NCBI RefSeq assembly: GCF_002368075.1
Contig: NZ_AP018314.1
Location: 5,041,646 to 5,105,645, forward strand
Source of the DNA: Sphaerospermopsis kisseleviana NIES-73
GTDB lineage: Bacteria > Cyanobacteriota > Cyanobacteriia > Cyanobacteriales > Nostocaceae
DNA: 64,000 bases
Direction: 5' to 3'
The notes beneath the pieces are model-generated. The model saw only the letters and a program-made list of their open reading frames with translations, had not been told where the DNA came from and did not search any database. Of this stretch, positions 35,925 through 43,845 are shown in pieces. The position numbers and the translations under genes were made by a program. Positions within the stretch are counted from its first letter, which is position 1; every line of letters begins with the position of its first letter.

Positions 35925-37544
35925 TTAAATTTTGACGTATCCATGTATCCTGTGTGGTAGCAATAGATTTAAAATTTTGCGCCAATTATACTTTTTAGCC
36001 AGTCTCCAGCAATGGCATATTCTGTCATAAATTGGCATTAGACAGATATGCCAATCTAGATTCACATTCCATCCATATATATGTGGTAAAAAAACATCCG
36101 GATCACCAATATACATCTGATCATCCTGTGATTCTAAAGTTATAGTATTTTTAGATAAATTAGCGGCTCGAATATATATTTCTTGCAAAGAACGCTGCCA
36201 GTTATTTTCTGTATGGAGATGGGCAATTTTTCTTTTAGTTCTCTCCCCCAAAGATAGGCGAAATTGTTCGTCTTTGATCAAATTGGAGAGAATTTCTGTG
36301 TATTCATTCAAATCATTTGCCAGAAGTAAATTGTCAGTCAGACCTGGCGCGTCAGCACCAAGAATTTTGCACATATCTGAGGGATAAGGATATTGGCTGA
36401 CTAAAGGTGAACCGTAACTCCCTGCCTCCAAAAGTGATGTAATTGAGGAAAAAGGAAAGGAATCCACATAGATATCAGCAGCTTGGTAAAAAACAGCAGT
36501 ATCTTCAGTCTCAGGAAGCACTCGAATTCTCCCTTGGGTTTTCTGAATAGCTGCTGACCAATCTTCATCACCATTACCTGGACCAATAACAACTAAGATG
36601 GCTTGCTGATATTTTTCCAATAATGGTAAATGTGCATCAGCAAAAGTTATTCCGTCTATAGTTCTGTATTTAGGCGCTCTAGCAATCGAAAGTAACAAGA
36701 TACTATTTTCAGGTATGCCAAGCTTTTGCTTGGCTTCTGCACGAGACAGTATTCTTTGAGTAGGTTCTAAAATGATAGGAAGCAATACGTTACGCTCTGC
36801 CTCTATTCCTCTGCGGGTATGTGATAAAGTCATTCCCGACTGACGGAGATTAATCACTATATCGCTAATACTAGCTCCTAGCCAGAACATATGATCGGAG
36901 TGATTTAGGAAGATAATCGGTGGAGATTGCTCCTTGTTTGCAAAGGCAATTATGGGAATAACATCCTCATTGGAAATATGCAGCACAATCAAATCTGCTC
37001 CAACTGCAATGTCCCGCAAGCGTTTGGAACAAGAGATCAGTCCATCGAATCCTTTGTTTAGCACGTATATCTTGCCGTCACTATTGTTCACAGCTACTCT
37101 GAGGGCTGTTGGTATCTTACCTGGTGCTTGCCGCGTTAAAACAACGGAGTGGGAAGAATCAGTATCTTGCTGAATCCAACGCCAGATCATTCTGGAATGT
37201 CCACCAATACCCGATACGTTGGTAGCAATATGTAAAACTTTTCTCGGAGTTTTACGCAGAAACAGACTCTTACTGGGATAACTGCTACTTTTTATAGCTT
37301 TTTGTCCGATTTCGATCAAAATGCGCTCAAGCTCTGGACTGACAAAAAGACCACAGTGTTTTCCCATTGCATATACAGCGGCCATTTCTGCATATACAGC
37401 AGCCATAGTATACTCACCACGCTCTAGATAATGCCTTGCTTGAGCAACTAGCCTACGAAACTCCTTAAAGTTCTGTGGAATCAGAAGCCTGCTTTCTTCT
37501 CGCCAAAGGTTGAGTCTATCGTTAGTTAATGTTTCTATAGACAT
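35925..37544 (-). CDS. Glycosyltransferase-like protein, 539 aa
   Basis: Larger than its neighbours. Residues about 1-95 form a helical head with EYTMAAVYAEMAAVYAMG; a GT-B-like body follows (KVLHIATNVSGIGGHSRMIWRW, then LLLSIARAPKYRTI and YVDSFPFSSITSLLEAGSYGSPLV). The donor-site glutamate pattern is replaced by SFPFSSITSLLEAG, as in O-GlcNAc-transferase-like or divergent GT4 enzymes. A basic 70-residue tail completes it. Substrate unknown; activity is inferred from the fold signature and the locus. Confidence 0.65.
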   Translation of the reverse strand: MSIETLTNDRLNLWREESRLLIPQNFKEFRRLVAQARHYLERGEYTMAAVYAEMAAVYAMGKHCGLFVSPELERILIEIGQKAIKSSSYPSKSLFLRKTPRKVLHIATNVSGIGGHSRMIWRWIQQDTDSSHSVVLTRQAPGKIPTALRVAVNNSDGKIYVLNKGFDGLISCSKRLRDIAVGADLIVLHISNEDVIPIIAFANKEQSPPIIFLNHSDHMFWLGASISDIVINLRQSGMTLSHTRRGIEAERNVLLPIILEPTQRILSRAEAKQKLGIPENSILLLSIARAPKYRTIDGITFADAHLPLLEKYQQAILVVIGPGNGDEDWSAAIQKTQGRIRVLPETEDTAVFYQAADIYVDSFPFSSITSLLEAGSYGSPLVSQYPYPSDMCKILGADAPGLTDNLLLANDLNEYTEILSNLIKDEQFRLSLGERTKRKIAHLHTENNWQRSLQEIYIRAANLSKNTITLESQDDQMYIGDPDVFLPHIYGWNVNLDWHICLMPIYDRICHCWRLAKKYNWRKILNLLLPHRIHGYVKI

Positions 37545-37579
37545 AGAGTATTCCTTGTGTGACTAAATTCTGGTAAGCA

Positions 37580-38752
37580 CTACACTCCAACCAAACAAGC
37601 AGTTGTCAAAATCTCAACTACCCGATCCTGTTCTTGTTCACTCATCTGATGAAACAATGGCAAAATAATTGACTGATCCTGAGCCTGTTCACTTTCAGTT
37701 AAATGATCGCCCCCATACAAACCATTTTCCATCTGGTATGCTGGTTCTCGATGGGCGCACATAATCCCCCGTCTGGTGGAAATCCCAGCATCCAACATTA
37801 CCTGCATGACTTGACGCTGATTGCAACTATCAAGAAGACGCACACAATAACTTTGCCAGTTACTCTTTGCCCAAGTTGACTCTGTTGGTAATTTCAATCC
37901 TGGTATATCTGCCAGTTTCTGGTAATATCTATCTGCTAAATAACGACGGCGTTCTACTATTTCTGGTAGGCGTTTGAGTTGTTCCCGTCCGACTGCTGCT
38001 TGAATATCCGTCATCCGGTAGTTGTAGCCCAACATGGGGTAAGACTCGAAAATGACCTGTTTTGCGCCATGACGGACAGTATCAGGTACACTCATCCCAT
38101 GTTGTCGCCAAAGGCGAAATTGTTGATCCCATTCAGGCTTATTAGTGGTGATCATCCCACCATCACCAGTGGTAATTACTTTGCGGGGGTGAAAGGAAAA
38201 ACAGGCAATATCCCCATGTGGTTTACCGATTTTCTCCCACTGTCCATTCCAGAAAATCTCGCTACCAATGGCACAAGCAGCATCTTCAATCACTGGTAAA
38301 TTATAATGGTGGGCAATATCTAAGATAGCTTTAAGGTCACAAGGCATTCCCATCTGATGAACGATGAGAATAGCGCGGGTGTTTTCGCTAATCGCATCTT
38401 CAATTAATACCGGGTTGATATTATATGTTTGCGGTTCAATATCCACAAAAACTGGAATTCCCCCACAGTAGCGGATGCTATTAGCAGTGGCAATATAAGA
38501 GTGACTGACAGTAATTACCTCATCTTCTGGCTGCACACCTACAGCTAACAGTGCTAAATGCAAGGCTGTGGTGCAATTAGAAACAGCACAAGCATATTTT
38601 GCCCCTACATAAGCTGCAAATTCCTGTTCAAATCCAGCAACTTCTGGTCCTTGAGTCACCCAACCAGACATGATAGCGCGTCTTGCTGCTTCTGCTTCTG
38701 GTTCGCCAAGCCAAGGTTTAGCAATGGGGATATTTTGCATCTGCTTAGACAT
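37580..38752 (-). CDS. DegT/DnrJ/EryC1/StrS sugar aminotransferase
   Basis: 390 residues, PLP enzyme that aminates a keto sugar nucleotide. CTTALHLALLAVG, VIEDAACAIGSE and the Schiff-base lysine in FSFHPRKVITTGDGGMI are visible. Its start lies 8 bp inside the 3' end of the epimerase gene, so the two are translationally coupled and likely act in sequence. The amino sugar formed is unknown; perosamine-like or 3-/4-amino sugars are typical products. Confidence 0.9.
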   Translation of the reverse strand: MSKQMQNIPIAKPWLGEPEAEAARRAIMSGWVTQGPEVAGFEQEFAAYVGAKYACAVSNCTTALHLALLAVGVQPEDEVITVSHSYIATANSIRYCGGIPVFVDIEPQTYNINPVLIEDAISENTRAILIVHQMGMPCDLKAILDIAHHYNLPVIEDAACAIGSEIFWNGQWEKIGKPHGDIACFSFHPRKVITTGDGGMITTNKPEWDQQFRLWRQHGMSVPDTVRHGAKQVIFESYPMLGYNYRMTDIQAAVGREQLKRLPEIVERRRYLADRYYQKLADIPGLKLPTESTWAKSNWQSYCVRLLDSCNQRQVMQVMLDAGISTRRGIMCAHREPAYQMENGLYGGDHLTESEQAQDQSIILPLFHQMSEQEQDRVVEILTTACLVGV

Positions 38753-39719
38753 GGCTTGTTTCCTTTCTCTGCTTTTGCTGACACCACCAAGTAACCAAGC
38801 GAGATAACCCTTCTTCTAGAGATACCTGTGCTTCAAAGTCTAATAATTCTTTGGCTTTGGTAACATCTGCTAGTCGGCGTTGTACAGAGTTAACTTTACG
38901 TTCTGGTTTATATTCTGGTTGGAGATCAGAACCCATCACTTTTAGTAAACTATGGGCTAAATCATTTAAACTAGTTTCTACACCACTAGCAATATTGAAC
39001 ACTTCATCTGTGACATCAGCTTTAGCAGCCAAGATATTAGCTCTAGCAATATCTTTGATATAGACAAAATCCATTGTTTGCTCACCATTACCAAAAATCA
39101 ATGGTGGTTGTCCGGCAACAATTCGCTCCATCCAGCGAATTAATACTTCAGTGTAAACACCGTAAATATCCATACGCGGTCCGTAGACATTGAAGTAGCG
39201 TAATGCCACATAATCTAGTCCATACATTTCATAGAAACTGCGTAATAGTCCCTCATTAAACGTCTTGGCTGCACCGTAGATGGTGCGGTTATTGTAGGGA
39301 TGATGAGATTCAGTGGTGGGGAAATTCTCTGCCATGCCATATATTGAAGCTGAAGAGGCTGCGACTACTTTTTTTACCCCGGCTGTAACTGCTGCTTCTA
39401 AAATATTGAAAGTACCATCGGCGAGAACTTCCAATGCTAGTCGGGGTTCTTCAGCACATTGGGTAATGCGAATTGCTGCTTGGTGAAAGACTATATCCAC
39501 ACCTTGCATGATATCAGCCAGAAGTTGGCGATCGCGGATATCTCCCTCAACAACAACCAAAGGTCCATGTGCTTGTGTCCAAGCTAGATTATCACGACAT
39601 CCCCGTGTAAAATTATCTAAAACAATAATTTCCGAGACTCCCTCTTTTACCAGTAAATCGGCAATATGAGAACCAACTAAACCAGCACTACCTGTAATTA
39701 AAATTCGCTTATTTTGCAT
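38745..39719 (-). CDS. NAD-dependent sugar epimerase/dehydratase
   Basis: Extended SDR enzyme, 324 residues from ATG 39719. Rossmann motif LITGSAGLVGSHIAD, catalytic YGAAK (TIYGAAKTF) and NVYGPRMDIYG are visible. A frame extension 20 codons upstream is open but lies inside the preceding acyltransferase gene and has no homologous look. It overlaps the acyltransferase gene by 11 bp and the aminotransferase by 8 bp. UDP-glucose 4-epimerase-like; exact reaction unknown. Confidence 0.88.
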   Translation of the reverse strand: MQNKRILITGSAGLVGSHIADLLVKEGVSEIIVLDNFTRGCRDNLAWTQAHGPLVVVEGDIRDRQLLADIMQGVDIVFHQAAIRITQCAEEPRLALEVLADGTFNILEAAVTAGVKKVVAASSASIYGMAENFPTTESHHPYNNRTIYGAAKTFNEGLLRSFYEMYGLDYVALRYFNVYGPRMDIYGVYTEVLIRWMERIVAGQPPLIFGNGEQTMDFVYIKDIARANILAAKADVTDEVFNIASGVETSLNDLAHSLLKVMGSDLQPEYKPERKVNSVQRRLADVTKAKELLDFEAQVSLEEGLSRLVTWWCQQKQRKETSHV

Positions 39720-40416
39720 TTTCTCTGTTCTCCGATGCTTCAAATCCTTCTCGCCAGCGTAAAAACTTAGCAGGAACACCAGCTACAATGGCAAATGGTG
39801 GTACATCTTGAGTGACAACTGCTCCAGCACCCACAATACTGCCTTTACCAATTGTGACTCCAGGTAGAATAACTGCATTCATACCGATATCTGCTCCTGT
39901 TTCCACTTTTACTGATTTGATTTCCAAGTCTGTTTTAATAATGGGAATGTCAATTGGTAAGCCGGTATGAGTTGAACCGAGGACTTTTGCACCTGGACCC
40001 CATCCCACATAATCTTCAATAATTAAGTTCCGAGCATCAAAATAGCTCTGTGGTCCAATCCAAACATAGTTACCGATGATGCACTTACCATCAAATCGCC
40101 CTTGGATATAGGTTTGTGAACCAATAAAAACGCGATCGCCGATTTCAAAAGTTTCTAAATGCTTAAAACCCACGCTACTGCCAATATGAACGCCGTGTCC
40201 AAATTGGTAAGCCATTGCTCGCCAAATAATTCGCCGCATCAACAGATCAAAATCTTGTTCACTGAAAGTAAATCGGGTATATAGTTCAATTAAATTCTGA
40301 TGGCTATACTGATGGCGGAAAGACGCTGCCATTTCTAGTTCAAATTCTGGATCTGGTTTTAACTCTTGAGAGCCATGTACAGCTTGCACTATCCTACTTT
40401 TCACTAGTTCAGGCAT
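39709..40416 (-). CDS. Hexapeptide-repeat acyltransferase
   Basis: 235 residues. A helical N-terminal about 75 residues precede a left-handed beta-helix (HIGSSVGF through VIGNYVWIGPQ) and the C-terminal WbbJ-type signature [28 protein letters not shown]. Such proteins acetylate sugar hydroxyl or amino groups using acetyl-CoA. Coupled by overlap to both neighbours (13 bp with the aminotransferase gene upstream, 11 bp with the epimerase gene downstream), it probably acts on the sugar made by them. Confidence 0.87.
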   Translation of the reverse strand: MPELVKSRIVQAVHGSQELKPDPEFELEMAASFRHQYSHQNLIELYTRFTFSEQDFDLLMRRIIWRAMAYQFGHGVHIGSSVGFKHLETFEIGDRVFIGSQTYIQGRFDGKCIIGNYVWIGPQSYFDARNLIIEDYVGWGPGAKVLGSTHTGLPIDIPIIKTDLEIKSVKVETGADIGMNAVILPGVTIGKGSIVGAGAVVTQDVPPFAIVAGVPAKFLRWREGFEASENRENAK

Positions 40417-41510
40417 GGTATCCTCTCAGATAAGGCAGCACTAACAGTTTCTATTTGCACTGAAGATAGTTCTGCAAACATAGGCAATGAAAGCACTTCC
40501 TTGGCTGCTAGTTCAGATTGGGGAAAATCACCTGCTTGATATCCTAAATCTGCATAAGCTGGTTGCAAATGCACAGGAATTGGGTAATGAATGCCTGTTT
40601 GTACTCCCTGTTCATGTAACCGCTGTTGGAGTAAATCCCTTTCTGTAGAGCGCACAGCATAAATATGGTAAACATGATGGCTATATGGCATTACCGTGGG
40701 AGTGATCACGTCTGCTTTTGCTAGGAGTTGATCGTACTGTAGGGCGATCGCTCTCCTAGCCTGGGTCCAGGTATCTAAGTGACGTAATTTAACCCGTAAG
40801 ATTGCTCCTTGCAAGCCATCCATGCGATAGTTATAACCCTTAATGACATGGTGATACTTGCGTTTTTGCCCCCAGTCCCTTAGCATCTCCATCTTGTGGG
40901 CGTATTCAGCATTATTGGTAACAACCATGCCACCTTCACCATAAGCTCCCAAGTTTTTACCAGGATAAAAGCTGAAACAACCTAAATCACCTATACTGCC
41001 AACTCTTTGCCCTTTGTACTCCGTCCTGTGTGCTTGGGCGGCATCTTCAATGACGATCAAACCGTAACGCCTAGCAATATCTAGGATCGGGTCCATGTCT
41101 GCTGGCTGGCCATAAAGATGCACTGGTAAAATTGCTTTGGTTCTGGCGGTAATAGCTGCTTCAATCTGTCTGATATCTATGGTGTAAGAACTGGGATCAA
41201 TATCTACAAAAACAGGGGTAGCTCCGGTGTAACAAATGGCGGCTACGGTGGCGACAAAGGTGAAAGGTGTGGTAATTACTTCATCACCGGGATTAATGCC
41301 AGCAGCTAATAAGGCTAGATGTAGCGCACTTGTACCTGTATTCACTGCAATTCCATAATCAGCGCTACAGTAGTGAGAAAATTCTGCTTCTAAAGCGACT
41401 ACCTCCCTACCTAAAACAAATTGTGTACTGTCTAAGGCTTGGAAAACTGCGGTATCAATTTCGTTTTTGATGCTATGGTATTGAGCTTTTAAATCTACAA
41501 ATGGAATCAT
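40404..41510 (-). CDS. DegT/DnrJ/EryC1/StrS aminotransferase (WbpE/WlbC-like)
   Basis: 368 residues. GTSALHLALLAAGINPGDEV, VIEDAAQAHRTEYKG and the lysine in FSFYPGKNLGAYGEGGMV are visible. Among sugar aminotransferases the IEDAAQAHGA..GK..G pattern and its neighbours (oxidoreductase and acetyltransferase) match the UDP-3-keto-GlcNAcA aminotransferase of the 2,3-diamino uronic acid pathway. ATGA 4-bp overlap with the oxidoreductase gene. The pathway is inferred from gene set, not proven. Confidence 0.9.
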   Translation of the reverse strand: MIPFVDLKAQYHSIKNEIDTAVFQALDSTQFVLGREVVALEAEFSHYCSADYGIAVNTGTSALHLALLAAGINPGDEVITTPFTFVATVAAICYTGATPVFVDIDPSSYTIDIRQIEAAITARTKAILPVHLYGQPADMDPILDIARRYGLIVIEDAAQAHRTEYKGQRVGSIGDLGCFSFYPGKNLGAYGEGGMVVTNNAEYAHKMEMLRDWGQKRKYHHVIKGYNYRMDGLQGAILRVKLRHLDTWTQARRAIALQYDQLLAKADVITPTVMPYSHHVYHIYAVRSTERDLLQQRLHEQGVQTGIHYPIPVHLQPAYADLGYQAGDFPQSELAAKEVLSLPMFAELSSVQIETVSAALSERIPCLN

Positions 41511-42613
41511 GCTGCTACCTTCCCTAAATCAAGTTCAATTAATCGCCCCTGCTGTTGTATTGATTGGGTTGCAGCTTCTAAAATTCTGACTACCCTTAAT
41601 CCCGCTTCTCCATCAGTGATGGGGCGTTTGCCTGACTGAATACAATGAAGAAAGTGTAATGCTTCTGTTTGTAATGCTTCTGTCATATCCAACTTAGGAG
41701 AACACATATCACCTGTGCGATAGCTAACCAGCATTTGGTAAAGGTTTTCAGGACTACCATTCACAGTGATTCCTTTGTCGTAAACTTTAATTTTTTCACT
41801 CGGTTCTAAATCGTCATAACAGATCATTTTTTTACTACCGCCCAAAAGTGTCCGCCGTACTTTTACAGGTGCGAGCCAATTCACATGAATGTGTGCGATT
41901 AAGTTATGCTCAAAAAATAATGTTAAGTAGGCTATGTTTTCTGGTTCATTAGGAATGTGACTGATCCCTGTAGCCGATACAGCATAAGGTTTTGATGGCA
42001 ATACATAGTCCATAATTGAGAGGTCATGAACTGCCAGATCCCAAATTACATTCACGTCGTGCTGAAATAGTCCCAAGTTGACGCGAACTGAATCATAGTA
42101 ATAAACATCGCCGATAACTTTTGTGGCTACCAGTTCTTGCATCTTCCGTACAGCACCGGTATAAACAAAGGTATGGTCTACCATCAGCACTAAATTACGT
42201 TTTTGCGCCTCCTCAATGAGTCTCTTTGCTTGTTCAGAGGCAACAGTCATCGGTTTTTCTATCAATAGGTGTTTTCCAGCTTGTAAAGCTGCTAAGGCTA
42301 ATTCGTAATGAGTAGAAGCTGGGGTAGCAATGGCGATCGCATCTATTTTAGGATCTGTAAGTAAGTCTTGGCTATTTGTTGTCAACTTGATAGCAGGATA
42401 GCGCGATCGCACTTTTGCCAGTCTATCTAGTTTAAAATCACTGACGACTATAACCTCTGATCCTGGTATATCAGCAAAGCTACGTACTAAGTTTGGACCC
42501 CAGTAACCATAACCAATGACACCTATTTTAACGGTATCAATTGTCTGACTTTGCTGGTCTATGAATATATTTGCATCAAAAGACTGCTCTAAATGAGCGC
42601 GAATATTTATCAT
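41507..42613 (-). CDS. Gfo/Idh/MocA oxidoreductase (WbpB/WlbA-like)
   Basis: 368 residues. IGVIGYGYWGPNLVRSF is the NAD-binding motif (about 31-47) and LLIEKPMTVASEQA the EKP catalytic loop. In the WbpB/WlbA family this protein oxidises C3 of UDP-GlcNAcA to a 3-keto sugar, which the adjoining aminotransferase then aminates. The first 30 residues are an N-terminal extension without obvious function; an internal ATG start is not evident. Overlaps the next gene by 4 bp. Confidence 0.88.
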   Translation of the reverse strand: MINIRAHLEQSFDANIFIDQQSQTIDTVKIGVIGYGYWGPNLVRSFADIPGSEVIVVSDFKLDRLAKVRSRYPAIKLTTNSQDLLTDPKIDAIAIATPASTHYELALAALQAGKHLLIEKPMTVASEQAKRLIEEAQKRNLVLMVDHTFVYTGAVRKMQELVATKVIGDVYYYDSVRVNLGLFQHDVNVIWDLAVHDLSIMDYVLPSKPYAVSATGISHIPNEPENIAYLTLFFEHNLIAHIHVNWLAPVKVRRTLLGGSKKMICYDDLEPSEKIKVYDKGITVNGSPENLYQMLVSYRTGDMCSPKLDMTEALQTEALHFLHCIQSGKRPITDGEAGLRVVRILEAATQSIQQQGRLIELDLGKVAA

Positions 42614-42631
42614 TGGCTCAGAATTATATAT

Positions 42632-42680
42632 AGGGGTTGCTGAGAAAGTCTTTTCTTGTAGGTAGGGAATAGGGAATAGT
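42632..42680. repeat. Partial MITE end with GGGAATA repeats
   Basis: AGGGGTTGCTGAGAAAGTC matches the end of the element at 10222, followed by TAGGGAATAGGGAATAG. It lies in the gap between the oxidoreductase and acetyltransferase genes of the locus. Confidence 0.6.
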
Positions 42681-42681
42681 T

Positions 42682-43194
42682 TCAGCTATCTGTCATCGCC
42701 AAATTTTTTGATTTATTCAACTGAATAGGAACATGGCCGATCACACGAGCAGGTACTCCAGCCACAATTGTAAAATCAGGGACATCATGGGTAACAACTG
42801 CTCCAGCCCCAACTATGGCACTTTCACCAATTGTTACCCCTGCTAGAATAGTTGAATTGCTGCCAATAGAAGCTCGAAGTTTTACATAAGTTTTAGTTAC
42901 AAACCAATCATTCTCAGTTTTCATACTACTATCTTCATTGGTAGCGCGGGGATAAAGATCATTGGTAAACATAACTCCATGACCAATAAATACTTCATCC
43001 TCAATAAACACGCCCTCGCAAATAAAAGTATGGGATGAAATTTTACATTTAGCTCCAACTATCACATTTTTCTGGATTTCTACAAAGCTGCCAATCTTAG
43101 TTTCATCTCCCACCGTACAGCCGTAAAGGTTAACAAGATGAGGATGAAAAATTTTCACCTGATCACCCAATTTCACATTATCATGTATAGCCAT
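42682..43194 (-). CDS. N-acetyltransferase, hexapeptide type (WbpD/WlbB-like)
   Basis: 170 residues, acetyl-CoA dependent. The [20 protein letters not shown] and [23 protein letters not shown] stretches are those of UDP-3-amino-GlcNAcA N-acetyltransferases, and the end has the [26 protein letters not shown] signature. With the following oxidoreductase and aminotransferase this gives three consecutive steps to a 2,3-diacetamido uronic acid nucleotide. It is the first gene of the minus-strand locus; ATG start 43194. Confidence 0.9.
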   Translation of the reverse strand: MAIHDNVKLGDQVKIFHPHLVNLYGCTVGDETKIGSFVEIQKNVIVGAKCKISSHTFICEGVFIEDEVFIGHGVMFTNDLYPRATNEDSSMKTENDWFVTKTYVKLRASIGSNSTILAGVTIGESAIVGAGAVVTHDVPDFTIVAGVPARVIGHVPIQLNKSKNLAMTDS

Positions 43195-43845
43195 TTTTAT
43201 TTACCTTTGATTACGAACATCCACAACAAAAACTGATATTTCAATAAACCTTTACCAACAGAAATTTCCGGTATCATGAGGTAAACTTTGTGGGGAAATA
43301 TGCCCACATCACAAGATTTCCATGATGATAATTTGTACCTCATCATCACGCAATCTGCCGTAAATCTCCCAGAGTAAGAAGAGAAAGTGATTGTAACTGA
43401 GCTAGGAGAAAGGAAACAGTTTTTGTGACAGAAATTGATACTAAAATTGATACTAAAATTCAAACAAAATTGCCATAACAGCCGTTAAAATAGAGAAGAA
43501 ATTTCGGTTTTATACCCGATAATTTCGATATTTTTGTGAATATCTACCAAAGGATAGATAAAATTTATCGCTCATTCAAACTATACGCTGAAGTAGCAAA
43601 TTTATAATAGGGTAAATTACCCTTGAGAATGTAGTATCAAAGCAAATTAAACGGTAATTACATTGAGGAGTCAAGAGATAAATTACAGTTTATTGTCGTT
43701 TTTACAAAATCTTCACATTTCATCCAGTTAATAACTAGGATTTATATAAATAGTGTAAAAACGTGAAAATTTTAGAAATAATAGGAAAAATTATATTAAT
43801 ATTGCTTGAGTCTGATTTAAAATCAGAAAATATACAAGGTTGAAA
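43195..43845. other. Divergent intergenic region of the polysaccharide locus
   Basis: About 650 bp between divergently read halves of the locus. An open minus-strand frame here (43197-43463) has no protein character. The best features are TATAAT at 43602-43607 and the palindrome at 43610-43622. No gene was recognised. Confidence 0.5.
43602..43622 (+). promoter_or_regulatory. Candidate -10 box and overlapping operator palindrome before the Wzc-like gene
   Basis: TATAAT (43602-43607) is followed two bases later by the perfect 13-base palindrome GGGTAAATTACCC (43610-43622), where transcription would begin. No consensus -35 is seen. The start codon is about 225 bp downstream. Confidence 0.35.

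Noticed and set aside
23784-43194. Assignment of the locus to heterocyst envelope polysaccharide (HEP island)
   Set aside because: The ABC exporter resembles HepA in architecture, but the expected HepC-type initiator and the known gene order are not seen; sequence alone does not support it.
43197-43463. Minus-strand open frame upstream of the acetyltransferase gene
   Set aside because: Starts with an FSINFSINF repeat from a duplicated TACTAAAATTGA stretch, and no recognisable protein pattern.
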